Program-made: the position numbers and the translations under genes
The notes under the pieces: generated by a model
What the model saw: the letters and a program-made list of their open reading frames with translations, nothing else
The model's database searches: none
What the model was told of the DNA's origin: nothing
DNA from: Bacteroidota bacterium
GTDB taxonomy: Bacteria; Bacteroidota; Ignavibacteria; Kapaibacteriales; HRBIN21
Direction of reading: 5' to 3'
Length of the DNA stretch: 64,000 bases
Assembly (NCBI GenBank): GCA_030550395.1
Contig: JAUQPL010000002.1
Location: forward strand, 60,792-124,791
Shown: one piece after another, positions 61,296 through 64,000 of the stretch
How the letters are laid out: each line of letters starts with the position of its first letter
Position numbering within the stretch: the stretch's first letter is position 1

Positions 61296-61570
61296 ACAAA
61301 CGGCACCGCTTTTCCTGCTCCGGTAAAGCGGTGCTGTTTGTCGTATTGGGCGGGGAAGCTCGCCCATGTGCTAGCGGCTGGCAGGTTGAAAAAACTATTG
61401 TGGGGATGCCTCAAAAGCTGCTCCACGGTAGTGGACTGTCTTCCAGCATCCCCCTACCCTTCACCTGCCAGGGCTGCGGTTGCCCGGACCAAACTGTCTG
61501 GGGCAATGATGTGCTCTGCTCCTTGGTGATCGGAGCAGGGGGTGCAACAAAAATAAAGGGAGGGGTAGCG
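61296..61570 (+). ncRNA. Structured 5' leader of speH (candidate regulatory RNA)
   Basis: About 275 bases separate the promoter from ATG 61571. Helices seen by eye: a 17-bp stem with one G-U pair (61296-61312 with 61325-61341, 12-base loop); GGGCG/CGCCC (61348-61365); a long-range CTGGCAGGT/ACCTGCCAG (61378-61386 with 61463-61471) enclosing GGGGATGC/GCATCCCC (61402-61409 with 61446-61453) and TCCAC/GTGGA (61422-61435); GGGC/GCCC (61471-61484); and CTGCTCC/GGAGCAG (61516-61522 with 61532-61538). The first loop (61314-61322) is also complementary to 61531-61539, giving a possible pseudoknot or switch. No T run follows any helix. It matches no riboswitch consensus I know. Confidence 0.6.
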
Positions 61571-61969
61571 ATGCAGGCACTTGGAAGACAGATTCTCATT
61601 GAGCTCTACCAGTGCGATCCGCAAGTGTTAAACTCTGAGTGGCGGATTCGTGAGATCCTGGTAGAGGCAACGCGCCGTTCTGGCGCTACAATTGTCTCCG
61701 ATACCTTTCATACCTTTAATCCCCATGGGGTGAGCGGAGTTGTGGTCATTGCTGAATCCCATGTTTCCATCCACACGTGGCCTGAGTACGGCTATGCCGC
61801 TGTGGATGTCTTCACGTGTGGGGAGCGAATAGACCCATGGGTGGTTGCGGAATGTTTGCAGCGCGAGCTGCGGGCGCAGAGTAGCTCTGCGATGGAGCTC
61901 AAGCGCGGGCTTTTCCGAGAGCCGGTTCCTCATAAACCGGTAATAACGGAGGAGCCAAGTGTGCCGTGA
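61571..61969 (+). CDS. speH: S-adenosylmethionine decarboxylase proenzyme
   Basis: The 132-residue protein is the short prokaryotic AdoMetDC. The self-cleavage site is Glu62-Ser63 in AESHVSIHTWPEYGYAAV, with His68 and Cys83 (FTCG) at the canonical positions. It produces decarboxylated SAM, the aminopropyl donor for SpeE encoded 47 bases downstream. The frame is open back to 61238, but the family length and GGGAGGGG before ATG 61571 fix this start. It is preceded by the long structured leader. Confidence 0.95.
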   Translation: MQALGRQILIELYQCDPQVLNSEWRIREILVEATRRSGATIVSDTFHTFNPHGVSGVVVIAESHVSIHTWPEYGYAAVDVFTCGERIDPWVVAECLQRELRAQSSSAMELKRGLFREPVPHKPVITEEPSVP

Positions 61970-62016
61970 AAGCGCCCTTTTGACAGAATTGTTCCCTAAA
62001 GTCTTCCCAACAAAAG

Positions 62017-62910
62017 GTGGGCACAGAACTTCAGTACGCTGAGTACTTCGCCGCACGTGCCGGTTTCACAACAGATGTGGAGGCAGTCCTCTATGACCGC
62101 TGGAGCGCTTTCCAGCGGATCACTGTTCTGCAGACACCCGCGTTCGGACGGATGCTTCTGCTGGACGGAGCTGTCATGGTAACGGAGTGGGACGAATTCA
62201 TCTACCACGAAATGTTGGTTCACCCGGCACTGTTTCTTGTTCCTGAACCTCGGCGAGTTTTGGTCATTGGAGGAGGAGATGGGGGAACGGTACGGGAAGT
62301 GTTGCGCCATCCGACGGTAGAGCAGGTTGATTTAGTAGAGATTGACGCTGACGTTGTCGCAGTAGCACGCGAATTTTTCCCAGCTCTTAGTGCTGCGCTG
62401 GAGGATGAGCGCGTGCGCATTCACTACCGAGATGGGGCCGATTTCATTACAGGAGCTCCGACGGCCTTCTACGATGCAGTCTTGGTCGACTCCACCGATC
62501 CTATTGGTATTGCAACGGGGTTGTTTGGGGAGCCTTTCTATCGCCACTGTCGCCGGGCGATACGACCGGAAGGAGTGTTGGCTCTGCAGTCAGAGTCACC
62601 GCTCCATCCGCGCTATCGGCAGACCTTGCCGCAGGTGCATCGCCTTCTGCGCCCTCTGTTCGCTACGGTTGCTTCCTATTTAGCTCCAGTTCCAACCTAC
62701 CCGACCGGGCTCTGGTCATTTACACTCGCCTCGCTGCAGCGGGATCCGCTGCGGGATTTCCAACTCCAAACGGCTGAGCAGCGGTATGTCCAGCTCCGGG
62801 GGAAGTTACGCTACTATACACCTGCCCTCCACTGCGCGGCATTTGCTCTCCCGGCTTTTGTCCTCGAACTGCTGACGACTTCAGCCGCGGCGGAGGCGTT
62901 GCCGGACTAG
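62017..62910 (+). CDS. speE: Spermidine synthase
   Basis: The 297-residue aminopropyltransferase has LLLDGAVMVTEWDEFIYHEM, the SAM-type loop VLVIGGGDGGTVREVLRH, DLVEIDADVV and VLVDSTDPIG. It transfers the aminopropyl group of decarboxylated SAM to putrescine. GTG 62017, preceded by AAAAG, gives the usual start. Its 3' end overlaps the convergent GT4 gene by 30 bases. Confidence 0.94.
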   Translation: MGTELQYAEYFAARAGFTTDVEAVLYDRWSAFQRITVLQTPAFGRMLLLDGAVMVTEWDEFIYHEMLVHPALFLVPEPRRVLVIGGGDGGTVREVLRHPTVEQVDLVEIDADVVAVAREFFPALSAALEDERVRIHYRDGADFITGAPTAFYDAVLVDSTDPIGIATGLFGEPFYRHCRRAIRPEGVLALQSESPLHPRYRQTLPQVHRLLRPLFATVASYLAPVPTYPTGLWSFTLASLQRDPLRDFQLQTAEQRYVQLRGKLRYYTPALHCAAFALPAFVLELLTTSAAAEALPD

Positions 62911-64000
62911 TTCCGAGAGTCGGTCTACGATGACCCGGATATCAAATTGCCGGCGGGCTAAGTCGTAGGCATTCTGTCCAGCTATATGACGTCGCTCAGG
63001 GTCGGTAATCCAAGTGTATGTGAGCTCGCTCAGCTCCTCTTCGTCCGCTGCTACAGCCCCAATGGCGTAAGTTTGGATGATTCTGTCAGGATCGTTGCGC
63101 AGACTGAGCGTGGGTACACCGTACAGGCATGCTTGGATAAGTGTATTGGGGATTCCCTCAAATTCAAACTCAGAGGTTAGCACAAAGAGGTGAGCCGCAG
63201 CGAAGAAGCGAGCAGTTTCGTGGAAGGCGGCTGCCCCTGCATACGTGAAGTTCTCTAGATGCGCTGCTTTGCGCTGGACGAGAGCAAGAAGCTCAGCATT
63301 AGGTGCGGCTCCTACCATGAGGAAGTGGGCATCCGTGTGTTGAAGGCGGTGAGCTAAGCGCAGAAATACGAGCGGTTGTTTCGTGGGAGTTAGATTCGCT
63401 AGCCATAGTACTGTCGTAGAGGAAGAGGCAGCGTTGTGGAACTGAGGAGGGGGAGGCAAGGGATGTCCAGAACCCAGGATTACAGGTTCCTTGCCCAGAA
63501 CAGCCTGCAGTGTCTGCTGCTGTCGGCGGGTCTGAGCAATGACGAGGTCTGCCCTACGGAGGGCGCTCTGAATAGCATAGTCAGCTAAGGCGGCTTCAGC
63601 AAGCCGAGCAGGAAGGAGCCATAGAGGATGGCGGCGATACCGGAGCCTCTTACGGACATATTTCCACGGACGGGCGCTGTTGTCAGCATTGCTGCACCAC
63701 ACAAAGAGTGCGTCGTACCGGCGGGCATAGCGACTGGCGAGGATAGTTTCGGGAAGTTTTCCTCGTTGGTAGACAACATCTGGAGCAAAGCTGCGTAATG
63801 CCTCTTCGGCTCGGCGCATCCAGCGTGGATGGAGCCAGCCGCGTAAACCTGCTCCGAGAGCCGGTACAGAGACGACGTGTAAGTTTCCTTCTATGCGTTC
63901 CCAGGCAGAAGGATGACCAGAAAGCAAAACCAGAACGGATTCCCCACGGTGTGCCAGCTCACGGGCAATGTAATAGACCTGGACATTGGAGCCAGAGACT
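62881..64000 (-). CDS. Family 4 glycosyltransferase (5' partial)
   Basis: The minus-strand frame is open to base 64000, so the start lies beyond the window. The last 73 bases translate as SGSNVQVYYIARELAHRG, the normal N-terminal substrate loop of GT4 enzymes. The C-terminal GT-B half has VLWLANLTPTKQPLVFLRLA, LTSEFEFEGIPNTLIQACLYG and the catalytic-type EGIPN pattern. It probably adds sugars to a surface polysaccharide or lipid. Its stop overlaps speE. Confidence 0.88.
   Translation of the reverse strand, partial: VSGSNVQVYYIARELAHRGESVLVLLSGHPSAWERIEGNLHVVSVPALGAGLRGWLHPRWMRRAEEALRSFAPDVVYQRGKLPETILASRYARRYDALFVWCSNADNSARPWKYVRKRLRYRRHPLWLLPARLAEAALADYAIQSALRRADLVIAQTRRQQQTLQAVLGKEPVILGSGHPLPPPPQFHNAASSSTTVLWLANLTPTKQPLVFLRLAHRLQHTDAHFLMVGAAPNAELLALVQRKAAHLENFTYAGAAAFHETARFFAAAHLFVLTSEFEFEGIPNTLIQACLYGVPTLSLRNDPDRIIQTYAIGAVAADEEELSELTYTWITDPERRHIAGQNAYDLARRQFDIRVIVDRLSELVRQRLRRG

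Noticed and set aside
61296..61341. First hairpin of the speH leader as a terminator.
   Set aside because: No T run follows the stem; its T-rich part is inside the helix. It also begins at the predicted start, which suits a 5' stabilising or sensing structure better.
61088..61426. N-terminal extension of Prs.
   Set aside because: The frame passes through the tRNA-Gln gene. The normal Prs start is at 61087.
61238..61570. Open frame that would add 111 residues to the N-terminus of SpeH.
   Set aside because: SpeH is complete from ATG 61571, with Ser63, His68 and Cys83 at canonical positions. The upstream frame contains the promoter octamer and helices and has no recognisable protein content.
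61296..61570. SAM-I, SAM-II or TPP riboswitch.
   Set aside because: The conserved core sequences (for example the GATGAAA-like and GGCAACC blocks of SAM-I) are not present.

Overview
The window looks like a chromosome segment from a member of the Bacteroidota/FCB superphylum, probably a lineage outside the classical Bacteroidia (Ignavibacteria, Chlorobi or Kapabacteria-like). That placement is inference. Supporting signs are several secreted proteins with type IX secretion (T9SS) C-terminal sorting domains, an SBBP-repeat/Ig-like surface protein, a DUF2851 gene, and a recurrent exact octamer TAATTTTG placed about 25-50 bases before start codons, which matches the Bacteroidota -7 promoter element TAnnTTTG. 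Genes are packed extremely tightly, with many ATGA-type overlaps and even tail-to-tail overlaps. I see no insertion sequence, prophage or CRISPR array.

Layout. 1-5485: four consecutive secreted proteins with T9SS-type tails (the first is cut by the window edge), with a strong terminator at 4729-4764. 5762-7459: a bS21 (rpsU) operon with a small basic protein, then a GT2 glycosyltransferase with a helical repeat tail. 7441-12835 (minus): DUF2851, pyrF, an M48 lipoprotein protease, truA, a lipoprotein and mtaB, all abutting or overlapping. 12946-15997: a haem-binding-domain protein, an S9 peptidase and a fatty-acid-hydroxylase-type protein, followed by a 393-base intergenic region with predicted RNA helices. 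16355-17933: a lone nuoC and a lone E1-beta gene. 17943-20199 (minus): recF and dnaN, divergent from psd-pssA-purS-purQ-tatA-tatA/B-gatA-lnt. 26504-29920: an active/inactive M16 peptidase pair; then a Spy-like protein (minus).

30457-36158: an aspartokinase homologue lacking a key Asp, a PgpH-type 7TM-HD phosphodiesterase, a XerC/D recombinase and a NamZ-like DUF1343 protein. 36179-47474: rplS, a fused dehydrogenase/Gfo-Idh-MocA protein, a DegT-type aminotransferase, malQ, speA, a probable outer-membrane protein and a 1058-residue SBBP/Ig/T9SS protein. 47471-56300 (minus): one long head-to-tail run, DUF177-rpmF-plsX-fabH-fabD-fabG-acpP-fabF-rnc-gcvPB-cdd, that is, fatty acid initiation and elongation with added RNA processing, glycine cleavage and cytidine deaminase genes. 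56392-59549: a cohesin-like T9SS protein and a protein joining an IgGFc-binding-type domain to a probable outer-membrane barrel. 59554-61194 (minus): bL25, prs and tRNA-Gln. 61258-62910: a long, highly structured 5' leader, then speH and speE. The window ends inside a GT4 glycosyltransferase.

Functional themes: polyamine synthesis is split between speA (41.5 kb) and speH-speE (61.6 kb), giving arginine to agmatine and decarboxylated SAM to spermidine; the agmatine-to-putrescine steps are not here. Membrane lipid synthesis is represented twice (psd/pssA and plsX/fab). Envelope and secretion functions (T9SS substrates, Tat, Lnt, M16/M48/S9 peptidases, NamZ) are prominent. The most interesting unexplained element is the ~275-base leader of speH, which starts with a 17-bp hairpin at the predicted transcription start and offers mutually exclusive pairings near its 3' end.
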